From Deltaproteobacteria bacterium (GTDB lineage: Bacteria > Desulfobacterota > Syntrophobacteria > Syntrophobacterales > Syntrophobacteraceae): a DNA stretch of 50,107 bases. The notes below the pieces were generated by a model, which was not told the DNA's origin, did not search any database, and saw only the letters and a list, made by a program, of their open reading frames with translations. This document shows, piece after piece, positions 35,120-45,600 of the stretch (position 1 is its first letter; each line of letters opens with the position of its first letter). The translations under genes were made by a program, and so were the position numbers. The stretch covers positions 1 through 50,107 of the forward strand of contig JAJYDE010000029.1 in NCBI GenBank assembly GCA_021777755.1. Reading direction: 5' to 3'.

Positions 35120-36169
35120 TTGGTAAGAATAGCCACTCGGAAGAGGTTCTGGATCGCCGCTGCGGCCGGCGTGATCATTCTGGTGTTTACCCTCAAGCAG
35201 GCCAACTTCCAAAGGTTTGTCGAACACCTCGGCGACATCCATCCTTTTTGGGCCGTCATGGTGGTGATTTCCGCCCTGTTGAGTTATGTTTGTATCGCCG
35301 GGGTTTTGAAAAAGCTGCTCGGCGGAATCAGTCTGCCGATCTCCTTCGGATCGTGTTTGAAGATCTCGCTGCTTTCCAACACGATGAACTCCCTCATGTC
35401 CGTAGCCGGGATAAGCGGTGTGGCGGCCAAGGTCTACCTGCTCTCACGCGAGGACATCCCGCCCAGCAATACCCTCTCGATCTCGATCATCCACGGGTTT
35501 CTCACCAACACGATAGCCGTTGTGTTCATCTACCTCGGTTTTTTCTATCTCTACAGCCAGCACCAGATAACCGACCGAAACCAGGTGATGTTCGGCATCA
35601 TGGTGCTGATCGTGGCTTTCGTTTTGACCTTTGTGACCATCCAGACGATCATCCACGAGGGGTTCAGAACCAGGCTGTGGCATACCGGGGTAAAGACCCT
35701 GGCCGCCCTTTTCACTAAGCTTGGAAAGCCCCACTGGATCGGAGCCGAAAGGGCCGAAGCCTTTTTTGGCAATTTTAATGGCAGCTTGAACATGATCATG
35801 AGCAACATGGAGGTGTTGCTCGCCCCGGCCATGTTCGCCCTTTTCGACTGGATTTTCATGTTTCTTTGCCTCAAGTTTTCCTTTGTGGCAATTGGCTATC
35901 CGGTGGGCAACAAGCTGTTGATGGTCGGATTTTCCGTGGGCCTTTTCACCAGCATGTTTTCCCTTACGCCGGCCTCCATCGGCCTCATGGAAGGTTCCAT
36001 GGCGTGGGCGTTTTATCTCATGGGCCTCGATTACGATCTGGCTCTGCTCGCAATACTGATATACAGGATCGCCTACTATTTCATCCCCATTGGAGTGAGC
36101 CTTTTATTCCTCAAACGGTTCTTCCCCGATTCCGAAATCAAGGCGCCCGGCGAGCATTGCCGAAGATAA
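35120..36169 (+). CDS. UPF0104 / LPG-synthase-type membrane protein
   Basis: A 349-residue inner-membrane protein with about eight hydrophobic segments, matching the lysylphosphatidylglycerol synthase transmembrane (UPF0104) family. The family features PASIGLMEG and a glycine-rich AGISGVAAK are visible. It lacks the C-terminal aminoacyl-transfer domain of MprF, so it cannot be called a synthase; members of this kind are often flippase-like or of unknown role. The start is a TTG at 35120, the only start in frame before the first membrane segment. Its Shine-Dalgarno GGAGGAG is only 2-6 bases away, and a six-codon ORF (ATG at 35106, stop at 35124-35126) overlaps the start. That may couple or limit translation. 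Confidence 0.72.
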   Translation: MVRIATRKRFWIAAAAGVIILVFTLKQANFQRFVEHLGDIHPFWAVMVVISALLSYVCIAGVLKKLLGGISLPISFGSCLKISLLSNTMNSLMSVAGISGVAAKVYLLSREDIPPSNTLSISIIHGFLTNTIAVVFIYLGFFYLYSQHQITDRNQVMFGIMVLIVAFVLTFVTIQTIIHEGFRTRLWHTGVKTLAALFTKLGKPHWIGAERAEAFFGNFNGSLNMIMSNMEVLLAPAMFALFDWIFMFLCLKFSFVAIGYPVGNKLLMVGFSVGLFTSMFSLTPASIGLMEGSMAWAFYLMGLDYDLALLAILIYRIAYYFIPIGVSLLFLKRFFPDSEIKAPGEHCRR

Positions 36170-36400
36170 CGGGTATGTAATCGATATTCTATTATAAACA
36201 GCTCCTTATCCTTTCAAATCTTCCCCCGACCCTTCCTTTTTCACCTAAACGGGCTTAGGTTGATCTTAGCTGAATTGCAAAAAAGCCTGGAAATTTGTCC
36301 GGGGTTGCCGGTACGGCGTGATCGACAAATATTCAAATTAGCGAACTCTTTATATAACCATCCGTTATTATTGCCATATTTGACAATGGAGGGGGCTCTC

Positions 36401-38383
36401 ATGAACATCGGGAGAGATGAATTTGAAAAATCCATGGAAGAGCTGATTCAGAAGGCGGGCACGCAAAGCGTTATGTGGGAAGGAACCATGAGGGAGTATA
36501 TGGCATTGGTCGCGGAGAACCCCGAAATAGCTCAAAGCGCCCCCGCCCGAATCTACGAGATGGTCGCATCGCGGGGGACGACCGAACCTTCGGGGGTGTT
36601 AAAACTTCCTCACTACGAGGATCTGGTGTCCTACAATTTTTTTTCCGCCGAGATTTTCGGAATCGAGGAATCCCTGCACGACCTGGTGCGATTTTTCAGG
36701 GCCGGGGCCAATCGGACGGAAACGGGCAAAAGGATCCTGATCCTGGTGGGGCCGGTATCTTCGGGAAAATCCACGATAGCGAGCATGTTGCGGGCCGGGT
36801 TGGAGAGGCTGCAAGTTCCGGTGTACGCAGTCAAGGGATGCCCGATTCACGAGGAGCCGCTGCATTTGATTCCCCGCTCTTTGCGGGGCGAGTTCGAGAA
36901 GCTGCTCGGGGCCAAAATCGAAGGGGATCTTTGCCCGGTGTGCAAATGGAACCTGGAAAACGGGCCAGGTCCGGGAGACTCCGAGGAGCATTCCAGCTGG
37001 CAGGACATGCCGGTTGTTCAGGTGGCTCTCAGTGAGCGGGATCGTGTGGGCATCGGGACCTTTCAGCCCTCGGATCCCAAAAATCAGGACATCTCGGAGT
37101 TGATCGGCCATGTCGATCTGGGCAAAATAACCAAATATGGCGAAGCCCATCCCCTGGGCTACAAATTCGACGGCGAGATCGAGATCGCCAACCGGGGGTT
37201 GATAGAGTACATCGAAATCCTCAAATGCGACATCAAGTTTCACTATGTGCTGATAACGGTTGCACAGGAACAGGTGATCAAGGCGCCGGGGTTTCCCCAG
37301 ATACATATTGACGAGGTAATTCTGAGTCACACCAACCAGACCGAGTTCGACAAGTTCAAGGCCAACCGGGAAAACGAAGCGCTCCACGACAGGATGTACC
37401 CGATCTACGTGCCCTACAACCTGCGGATAAGAGACGAGGTCTCGATTTACCGCAAACTGACCGAGAGGAGCCAATTCCACGAGAAGGTCCATATTGCTCC
37501 CCATACCTTCGAAACGGCGGCCATGTTTGCCGTGTTGACCCGTCTTTATCCCTCCAACCTTTGTCCGGAGTTGGTCAAGAAGGCAAGATATTACGACGGC
37601 CAGGTTATCATGGAAAAGGAAAAGGACCCGGTAAGCGTGAGTAAAATACGTCTTGAAGGAAGGCGGAAGGCCGAGGGTATGAGCGGCATAAGCCCGAGAT
37701 TTGTAACAAACGCCATAAATATCGCCCTGGGCTCGGCGCTGGAAGCCGCGGGCTGTATCAACCCGGTCGATATCATTCGGGCACTCACCCACCAGTTCGA
37801 ACACCATATTGGATTCACCGATGAGGAGAGGACCCGGTACCTCGAGCTGCTCAAGGGCGAGAAGGCAAGCGCGCTTTCCGAATATCGGAGCGAGGCGAGG
37901 CGCGAGGTGAACCGCGCTTTTCTTTTCGCCTACGAAGATCAGGCCCAGGCGCTTTTTGAAAACTATATGAAAAACGCCGTCGCTTTTTGTCTGAAGCGAA
38001 AGACCGTCGATCCGGTCACCCAGGAGGAGCAGGAGCCCGATGAAAAGCTCATGCGCTCCATCGAAGAGATGATCGGGATATCCGAGCTTGCCAAAAGAGA
38101 GTTCCGCCAGGGGCTTTTCGTCTTCAAGTCCGACGCCCTGGACAGGGGGGAAAAGTTCAGCTTCAGCACCTATCTGCCGCTCCAGGACGGTATTGAAAAG
38201 AAGCTCATGGCGGATCTGAGGAACATGGTTTCCCTTACCCTTGCCGATGAGAGCATCCGGGAGCCACGCAAGCAGAAGAGGCGCGAAGATGCGCTGTCAA
38301 AGCTTATGGAAAAAGGATACTGCCCGGTGTGTGCAAACAATCTGCTCCATTTCGTGGGGGAGATGTTGCGGAAGGAGGGGTAG
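36401..38383 (+). CDS. prkA: PrkA-family serine protein kinase (YeaG-like)
   Basis: A 660-residue protein with an AAA-type domain and a C-terminal PrkA kinase region. The P-loop GPVSSGKST is at about 117-125. A CPVC pair at about 178-181 and a second at about 641-644 may bind zinc. In E. coli YeaG acts with YeaH in nitrogen stress and stationary phase; in Bacillus PrkA affects sporulation. The ATG at 36401 has GGAGGGGG upstream. It is the first gene of prkA-yeaH-spoVR; the next gene starts 4 bases after its stop. The upstream 230 bases show AT-rich tracts but no sigma-54-type GG/GC pair that I could confirm. Confidence 0.93.
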   Translation: MNIGRDEFEKSMEELIQKAGTQSVMWEGTMREYMALVAENPEIAQSAPARIYEMVASRGTTEPSGVLKLPHYEDLVSYNFFSAEIFGIEESLHDLVRFFRAGANRTETGKRILILVGPVSSGKSTIASMLRAGLERLQVPVYAVKGCPIHEEPLHLIPRSLRGEFEKLLGAKIEGDLCPVCKWNLENGPGPGDSEEHSSWQDMPVVQVALSERDRVGIGTFQPSDPKNQDISELIGHVDLGKITKYGEAHPLGYKFDGEIEIANRGLIEYIEILKCDIKFHYVLITVAQEQVIKAPGFPQIHIDEVILSHTNQTEFDKFKANRENEALHDRMYPIYVPYNLRIRDEVSIYRKLTERSQFHEKVHIAPHTFETAAMFAVLTRLYPSNLCPELVKKARYYDGQVIMEKEKDPVSVSKIRLEGRRKAEGMSGISPRFVTNAINIALGSALEAAGCINPVDIIRALTHQFEHHIGFTDEERTRYLELLKGEKASALSEYRSEARREVNRAFLFAYEDQAQALFENYMKNAVAFCLKRKTVDPVTQEEQEPDEKLMRSIEEMIGISELAKREFRQGLFVFKSDALDRGEKFSFSTYLPLQDGIEKKLMADLRNMVSLTLADESIREPRKQKRREDALSKLMEKGYCPVCANNLLHFVGEMLRKEG

Positions 38384-38387
38384 TGTG

Positions 38388-39734
38388 ATGGGGGTGCTAA
38401 AACCTGATTATGATTCCGTTTCGCGGGGAGCGGGCGATGCTGTGCGTCACCGCGAAAAGATAAAGGAAGCCATAAGGAAAAACCTGCCCGACATTATCAG
38501 CGACGAGGCGATCATCACCAAGAGCGGCGATCAGGTTGTGCGGGTGCCGGTGCGGGGGATCAAGAGCTACCGGTTCATCCACGAACACGCCGACGGTGTT
38601 GGGGGAGGCTTTGGCAGTGGGGAATCCGAAGAGGGAAAAGTGATCGGAAGGCGTCCGAAGCAGGGTAACGGAAGGCCCGGAAGGCCCGGAGAAGAACCCG
38701 GTGTCGATTACCTGGAGACCGAAATCGAGCTTGCCGACCTGCTGGAGATGATGCTCGACGACATAGGGCTTCCCAACCTGCGGAGCAAGGAAATCCGGGA
38801 ATCGGTCATTACGCGGGGCTGGAAGCCGGACTCGATCGAAAGGCACGGAATACTTCCCCGGCTGGAAAAAAAGCGCACCATCAAGGAAGCGATAAAAAGG
38901 GTTGAGGTGCTGGTGCAAATCCTTATGCAGAGGTCGGGAATGGATGAAGAGCAGTGTCGGGCCGCACTGGGGGGGGCCGAGGGGGACTTTGACGAGGCTC
39001 TCGATCGATTGCTGGCGGCAAAAAACCGGCAACCGGCGCGCATGGATTCAGCTCCTTCCGATTTGGGGGGGCTTGCGATCAGCAGTTCCGATCTGCGTTT
39101 TCGCACCATCGAGGAGGACGCCGAACTGCGGTCGAACGCCGTGGTCATCGCCATGATGGATGTTTCGGGAAGCATGGATATTATGAAAAAATATCTTGCG
39201 CGCTCTTTTTACTTCTGGATGACCTCGTTTCTAAGAGTCATTTACAAACGGGTGGAGATTCGCTTTATCGCGCACACCACCGAGGCCCGGCTGGTCGATG
39301 AATACCAGTTTCTCCACCGGGGCGAATCCGGGGGCACCTCGTGCCATTCCGCTTACGAACTGGCCACCAACCTGATCGACACAGAGTATCCGACCAGCAA
39401 GTGGAATGTCTACCCGTTTCATTTTTCCGACGGTGAGGACTGGGATGTGGAGCGCACCTTCAACTCACTTTCCAAGATGCTCGAAAGGGGCGTGGCCAAT
39501 TTCGGCTATGGTGAAATCCAGGCCGAACATTCCACTTCGGTCCTAATGGAGGCCTACAGAAGAAGAATCGGCCTGGAAGAAGACCGGCTGGGCGATTTGG
39601 CTTTCCTTCGCGGCTCAAGGGCGGGCTCGCCGGTCCTTGGCGTGATCATCCGGGGAAAGTCGGACATCTATCCGGCCTTGAGAGTGTTTCTCCATTCAAC
39701 CGAGCTCAAAAGCGGCGGGCAAAATCATGCGTGA
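38388..39734 (+). CDS. yeaH: YeaH/YhbH (DUF444) protein with an extra UBA-like segment
   Basis: A 448-residue protein with a von Willebrand A-type domain. The metal motif is MMDVSGSM (D258, S260, S262). It works with PrkA and SpoVR in a conserved stress operon; the exact biochemistry is unknown. Between about 184 and 212 the sequence GMDEEQCRAALGGAEGDFDEALDRLL has the spacing of a UBA/TS-N three-helix fold. E. coli YeaH and Bacillus YhbH, as I recall them, carry no such segment. Total length is slightly more than both. A glycine-rich linker at about 70-105 is also present. A GTG one codon earlier is possible. Its end overlaps the spoVR start by 8 bases. Confidence 0.88.
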   Translation: MGVLKPDYDSVSRGAGDAVRHREKIKEAIRKNLPDIISDEAIITKSGDQVVRVPVRGIKSYRFIHEHADGVGGGFGSGESEEGKVIGRRPKQGNGRPGRPGEEPGVDYLETEIELADLLEMMLDDIGLPNLRSKEIRESVITRGWKPDSIERHGILPRLEKKRTIKEAIKRVEVLVQILMQRSGMDEEQCRAALGGAEGDFDEALDRLLAAKNRQPARMDSAPSDLGGLAISSSDLRFRTIEEDAELRSNAVVIAMMDVSGSMDIMKKYLARSFYFWMTSFLRVIYKRVEIRFIAHTTEARLVDEYQFLHRGESGGTSCHSAYELATNLIDTEYPTSKWNVYPFHFSDGEDWDVERTFNSLSKMLERGVANFGYGEIQAEHSTSVLMEAYRRRIGLEEDRLGDLAFLRGSRAGSPVLGVIIRGKSDIYPALRVFLHSTELKSGGQNHA

Positions 39735-41217
39735 GGCCGACATGAAAAAACTAAACGAGGCCGACAGGCTCATCAGGCAAATCGGGGCCGAGTTCGGACT
39801 GGATTTCATGGAGCAGGAATTCGAAATTGTTCCGGCCCGCAAGATGCTCGAAATTTTGGCATACCGGTTGCCGGTAAACTATTCGCACTGGAGTTTCGGG
39901 CGCGATTTCGAAATAGAGCGCACCAAGTACCGGCATGGATTTTCGGTTCCTTACGAGGTCGTATTCAATAGCGATCCTGCCCGCGCCTACCTGATGGAAA
40001 CCAACCCGCTTCCGGTCCAGGTCCTGGTGATGGCCCACGTTTACGCCCACAATGATTTCATGAAAAAAAACAGCCATTTCCGTATAACGCGGCGCGACAT
40101 GATCACCTCGGCCTCCGAGGCCGCGCAGCGTTTCCGCCGATACGAGGAGGACTACGGACGCGAAGCGGTCGAAAAGCTCATCGACGCCGGGATGGCGATC
40201 GAGTGGAATATAGACCCCGACGAGCTGATTCGCCCCGAAACCGAAACGGAAGCGCGCGACAGGCTCTACGGCTGGTCTGGAAATCCTCCGGTGGAGAGCC
40301 GTTTCGCCGATCTGTTTGAGCCCGGGGAGGACCTGCCCCCGGAAGTCAAGCAAAAGCTGCGGCGAAAGACCCCTCCGGAGCCGACCATGGATGTTTTGAA
40401 ATACGTGATGGAAAATTCACCCGTTCATTCGATGGAATGGGAAAAGGATGTGTTGAGCACGATCCGCGGCCAGGCTCTATACTTTCTTCCTTACCGGCGA
40501 ACGAAGATCATGAACGAAGGCTGGGCCACCTTCTGGCACGAAAAGATCATGAGCCGTCTTTTTGCCATCGGGTTTTTGAGCAGCGACGAGCACGGCTACT
40601 ACAATTTGTACAACGCGCGGGTAAAAGCGCACAGCCCCAGATCGATCAACCCCTACCTGTTGGGGAGCGCTCTTTTCAGGAATATCGAGATGCGGTGGAA
40701 TACCGGCCGGTTCGGCCCCCGATACGAATCCTGCGTCGATGATGATGAAAAGCGGAATTGGGACCTGCATCTCGATAAGGGCACGGAAAAGATCATGGAA
40801 GTTCGAAGGACCCATATTGATTGGTTTTTTATAGACGAATTCCTAAACCGCGAGGTCGTCGAGGAACTCGAGCTGTACCTCTACCAGGAATCAGACGGCG
40901 GTTCGCACATCGAATTGAAAGTCGAGGAGACCGGGTGGGAGGCGATCAAGCAGTTGATGGTCCAAAGCCTGATGAACTGGGGCATTCCGAGAATTCTGGT
41001 GGTCGATGGAAATTTTCGAAACAGCTCCCGGCTGTATCTCAAGCACGAATTCGAGGGTATGCCCCTCGATGAGGAGTACTGTCGAAAAACGCTCGAACAT
41101 CTCTATTTCTTGTGGGGGCGTCCTGTCTACCTGGAGACGATCAATCCCGAGAACTCGCGTAGCGTGATCTATAGCGTGGATCTGGAAGGCTCAACGGGCG
41201 TTGTGAGGGAAGAATGA
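39727..41217 (+). CDS. spoVR: SpoVR family protein
   Basis: A 496-residue protein of the SpoVR/YcgB family. The typical segments are present: YSHWSFGRDFE, VMAHVYAHNDFMKKN, MNEGWATFWH and NPYLLG. In Bacillus SpoVR is needed for spore cortex formation; in enterobacteria the same protein is expressed in stationary phase. Here it ends the prkA-yeaH-spoVR operon, with its ATG inside the end of yeaH (8-base overlap). No spore-specific gene is seen in the window, so a general stress role is more likely. The HVYAHNDF region matches the family form with conserved histidines. Confidence 0.93.
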   Translation: MREADMKKLNEADRLIRQIGAEFGLDFMEQEFEIVPARKMLEILAYRLPVNYSHWSFGRDFEIERTKYRHGFSVPYEVVFNSDPARAYLMETNPLPVQVLVMAHVYAHNDFMKKNSHFRITRRDMITSASEAAQRFRRYEEDYGREAVEKLIDAGMAIEWNIDPDELIRPETETEARDRLYGWSGNPPVESRFADLFEPGEDLPPEVKQKLRRKTPPEPTMDVLKYVMENSPVHSMEWEKDVLSTIRGQALYFLPYRRTKIMNEGWATFWHEKIMSRLFAIGFLSSDEHGYYNLYNARVKAHSPRSINPYLLGSALFRNIEMRWNTGRFGPRYESCVDDDEKRNWDLHLDKGTEKIMEVRRTHIDWFFIDEFLNREVVEELELYLYQESDGGSHIELKVEETGWEAIKQLMVQSLMNWGIPRILVVDGNFRNSSRLYLKHEFEGMPLDEEYCRKTLEHLYFLWGRPVYLETINPENSRSVIYSVDLEGSTGVVREE

Positions 41218-41326
41218 GCCACAGGAAGATTCCAGTTCGGTCTTCAATCGTCTGGAAGCCATCTTTTCGCACCTCGGGGTCGGAGGCGGATTTGCGAAAA
41301 ATCCTGATGATCTCGTGATGCCCGCC

Positions 41327-42550
41327 TCATTGCCGAAACCGCACATACAAAATGACACCGGTGGCCATGCCGATAACGGCCGCGATATGTATGACCGTGG
41401 TCGCCACGAGAAACCGCGCCGTGGAGAGCGTGATGGCAAGTGCCGTTTGCAGCGCAGCATCCCCCAGGCAGGCGATGCCGATGATCAGTGTCACACCTCT
41501 CAATGTGCTGGACATCTTGGGATTGGCCAGGGCTGCCTGAAGCTCGGAGCCTCCGGCAACTTTGGCCCGCAGGCGCGCCAATAGTACGAAGACGGGCTGG
41601 CGGATCGCGACCGAGATAAGACAAACCAGGCCCAGCGCGGTGGCCATCACAGCGCGGTGCAGCTTCAATGGAGCGGTCCCCGCGCCAAAGAAAATGGAGA
41701 TTGAAAGGGTGAGGCCATAGACGAAGATGCCGGCAAGGCCAAAAATTTCGAGTCGCCGCCTCCATAGTGAAGAACCGAGAGTCCACGCCAGGGGAATAAA
41801 CCAGGCTATGGCCAAGGCCTGCGTATCGTTCGCCACATGGGGGCGGACGGCAAAATAGGTGACCAGAGGCACGAAATGACTGATCGCAAAACTCGTTAGC
41901 GCCTGGCCGACACTGTGCTTTCTTCTGTGCGGCAAAGGCGGCCGACTTCCCTGAAGACGCTTTTGAGGTTGGAGCGTGGCGGCATCGACGACCTCGCTCA
42001 CATAGTCCGATACGATATCGGAATGCCCGGCCCCCGCGATGACAATCGGTTCGACGTGCAGAAACTCGCGCGCCGCCCTCTGCTCCCATTCCGGGAGTAT
42101 TTCCTCATCGTGTTCAGCCGATATGCAGACGTATTCGACCTTCGGCAAATCTGAGAGCTGACAAACCTCGTGCATGCCGGGGCTCAGCCACGCGAAAACC
42201 CGGGCCCAGGATGCAAATACCCGCTCCTCCTTCTCTGTTTCCCAAAAGGATTTGCCGGGGCGCGGGATCACGCCGTTGATGAACACGATGCGCCTTATCG
42301 GCCGAGCAGCAGCCACGAGCGGCATAAATAATCCCTGGTTCGAGATCCCGACCAGCGCAACATCGCCTTCAATGTCGCGCAATGCCTCGACCATTACTTT
42401 GGCGCGATCCTGATTAGGCGTTTTTGTTTTCATGTGTGGCGAGCGGACGATGATGCACGGGAAACCGCGCCTTTGGAACTCAGCCTTCAGCGGACCGAAT
42501 TCATGTGCGGGATCGACGCCTTCGTAGCCATGCAGCGCAAATGTGATCAT
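41327..42550 (-). CDS. Alpha/beta hydrolase fused to a C-terminal membrane domain
   Basis: A 407-residue protein. The N-terminal 200 residues look like a hydrolase: FALHGYEG at the start, the elbow GISNQG (S70), an acidic SAEHDEE and a histidine in GAGHSD. The nucleophile motif is GxSxxG rather than GxSxG. From about 218 onward there are five to six hydrophobic segments with no known motif, so the protein would be anchored in the inner membrane with the hydrolase on one side. I know no name for this combination. It stands alone between spoVR (convergent) and the efflux operon. Substrate unknown. Confidence 0.6.
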   Translation of the reverse strand: MITFALHGYEGVDPAHEFGPLKAEFQRRGFPCIIVRSPHMKTKTPNQDRAKVMVEALRDIEGDVALVGISNQGLFMPLVAAARPIRRIVFINGVIPRPGKSFWETEKEERVFASWARVFAWLSPGMHEVCQLSDLPKVEYVCISAEHDEEILPEWEQRAAREFLHVEPIVIAGAGHSDIVSDYVSEVVDAATLQPQKRLQGSRPPLPHRRKHSVGQALTSFAISHFVPLVTYFAVRPHVANDTQALAIAWFIPLAWTLGSSLWRRRLEIFGLAGIFVYGLTLSISIFFGAGTAPLKLHRAVMATALGLVCLISVAIRQPVFVLLARLRAKVAGGSELQAALANPKMSSTLRGVTLIIGIACLGDAALQTALAITLSTARFLVATTVIHIAAVIGMATGVILYVRFRQ

Positions 42551-42666
42551 TGGCCGATCATTCCGGCTTATGACAGAACCGCCCTAATGGCCGGCCTTTC
42601 CACTCTGAGGACGCTATCTGATATCATACACCTCCAGTCGATTCCCGAATTGAGTTGGACGTCTTG

Positions 42667-45600
42667 CTAACAACATTCCAGCCGATCCCCGGAACGGGCC
42701 ACAAGAGCATAAAGTGCGGGCATAAGAAAAATGCTGATCAAAAGTCGCGAAAACAGGCCGCCAACGATCACCAGGGCAAAGGGCCGCTGAGTGTCCGTGC
42801 CGACGCCTGTCGCCAGGGCCGCGGGCAAAAGCCCCAGCGCGGCCACAAGGGCGGTCATCATAATGGGCCGCAACCGCACGATGGCGCCCTCGCGAACCGC
42901 GGCGGCGATCGGCGCACCTTCAAGACGCAATTCATTGACATGGGAAATATATACCACCGCCGTTTGCACCGAGACGCCGAAAAGAGCGAGAAAACCGATG
43001 CCGGAGGAGACGGAAAATGGCGTTCCGGTGATCCATAGGGCCACAATACCACCCACGGGAGAAGAGAGCAATACGCCGAGCACGGTGATAAAAGGAAACC
43101 GGAAATTGCCGTAGAGGCCGAAGAGCAATAAAAAAATCAGGAAAAATGTCAGAGGCGCAATAACAGTGAGCTGCCTGCGAGAAGAGGTATATTCTTTGTA
43201 TTCGCCGCCCCAATCGAAGTGGTAGCCCCCGGGCGCGGAGACCTTTTGTTTGACCTGCCTTATGGCGTCTTCCACAGCTCCGGCAAGATCTCGGCCCTGC
43301 ACGGAAAACTGGACGCCGATATAGCGCGAGTCCTTTTCGCGGTAAATGAACGACGCCCCGTTGGTCACTCGAATGCGGGCGAATTGATCGAGCGGGATCT
43401 GCTGGCCCCCGGGTGTTGCGACCAGGATCTTGCGAATGGTCTCGGCGTTGTCCCGGTATTGCCTGGCAAGCCTTACGACCAGCGGAAACTGCTTTTCCCC
43501 CTCCACCACCTGGGTGGCCACATCGCCGCCCACGGCCGCTTCGACCATGCTGTTTATGTCCGCGACGTTGAGCCCGTAGCGGGAGATCCGGGCTCGATCG
43601 ATCTTGATGCTAAGGCTTGGCTGCCCCAGTTCCTGCACAACGGTAACATCCCTGATGCCCCGCACATTTTTTAGAACCTGCTTTATGGCCGTCCCCTTTT
43701 GCTCGAGAATTTTCAGGTCGGGGCCGAAAACTTTTACGGCCAGGGCGCTCTTCAGGCCCGTTTGTGCCTCATCGACGGCATCCTCGGCGGGCTGGGTGTA
43801 GTTGTAGATGATTCCGGGAAGGGTTTTCAGCTTGAGGTTCATGGCGGCGATGAGTTGCGGCTTGGTCCGGCAGGCGCCGCTCCACAGCGAGTAAGGTTTC
43901 AGGCCCACGAAGAACTCGACGTTGAAAAACCCGGTCGAATCGGTGCCGTCGTCCGGCCGGCCCAATTCCGAGGCGACCGTGGTGACTTGGGGAAAGGAGC
44001 CAAGGATCTGTCGGATCTTCGGAGTGATTCTTGCCGCCTCATCAAAGGAGATGGTGTAGGGCATCGTGGCTCGAACCCAGAGCGCCCCCTCGTCCATCTG
44101 CGGCATGAATTCGGCACCGATGCGTGGAACGAGCAGAAGCGAAAGAGCGAGTAGAATGGCCGAGACGGTGGTTGTGCCGGCGGGGTGCGCGAGGCAGAGG
44201 TCGAGTCCTTTGGCGTAGGCGGATTTGCATGCTTCGAACAAGGCGTTTCGCCGCTCTCGGACTCCCTTGCGCATGAACCAGGCGCACAGGACCGGCAGCA
44301 GCGTCATCGTGAGGACCAAGGCGCCCACCAGCGCAAACACCATCGTATCGGCCATGGGTCTAAAGAGCTTGCCCGAGGCACCGGACAAGACATAGATCGG
44401 CAGAAATCCGGCAACAATCACGGCAACCGAATAAAACAGAGGGCGGTCCATTTCCGCCGCGGCCCCGACCACGATCTCCCGGATGTTGGCAGTTTCGCCC
44501 TGGTGCCTGGCAACCTGGCGGAAAATGTTTTCCACCATGACGACTGCGCTGTCAACCAGGATCCCGAAGTCTACCGCGCCAATGGAAAGCAGATTGGCCG
44601 AAGCGTTCTGAAGGTGAAGGCAAAAGAAAGCGAATAAAAGCGAAAGCGGAATGGACACGGCAACAATCAAACCGGAGCGGATATCATAGAGGAAAAAGAT
44701 CAGGACCACCGCGACCAGGAGCATCCCTCGCAGCAGGTTTTTCTCCACCACGTTGGTGGTCAGAGCCACAAGATCGCTGCGGTCATAGAAGGGCATTACC
44801 TTGACATCCTTGGGCAGGATGCTCCGATTAAGTTCCCTCGTCTTGGCCTCGACCCGTTTCAGGACCTCCTGCGTCTTTGCGCCGGTGCGCATCAGGATGA
44901 CTCCCTCAACGGCGTCGTTTTGATTCATGTAGCCGAACTCGCCCAGGCGCGGCGCAATGCCGGTGACCACCCGGCCAACATCTTTTACCACCACGGGGGT
45001 GCCGTTATGAGCTGTCAGGACGACCTTGCCAATGTCCTCGATGGTCTTTAACCGGCCCATGGTGCGCACGTAGTAAAACTGGCCGCCCTGCGAATAAAAT
45101 CCCGCGCCCGCGTTGGCGTTGTTGGCCCCGAGCGCGGTCTCGACCTGAGGAACGGACATGCCGATGGCGGCGATTTTGTTCGGATCGAGCAATACCTGGT
45201 ATTGCATGTCGCCCCCTCCGAAGCCGGAATCGTCCGCCACGCCCGCAACGGATTTGTATTGCGGTTCGACTATCCAGTCCTCGAGGGTCTTAAGTTCCAT
45301 GGCGGATCGGTCGGGGCTTTGCAGGACATAGCGGTAGATGAGACCCGAGGGTGAAGAAAGCGGGGAAATGGATGGCGAGACGCCGGTTGGGAGATTGAGG
45401 GCGGCAATGCGGTTGAAAACGCGCTGACGGGCAAAATAATCGTCCGTGCCGTCGTGAAAGGTGAGAATGACATCGGAGAGGCCGTAGAGCGAAATCGAAC
45501 GGTCGACTCGCAGTTTCGCAATGCCGTTCATGCCCTGCTCGACGGGCACGGTGATCAGTCGTTCCACTTCTTCGGCGGCGTGGCCCGGCCATTGGCTGAT

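Noticed and set aside
36170-36400. Possible sigma-54 promoter before prkA
   Set aside because: I searched for GG and GC ten bases apart in the right context and found no convincing case.
41244-42089. 281-residue minus-strand frame overlapping the hydrolase-membrane gene
   Set aside because: Rich in arginine and glycine, no motif, and it overlaps a better-supported gene in another frame.
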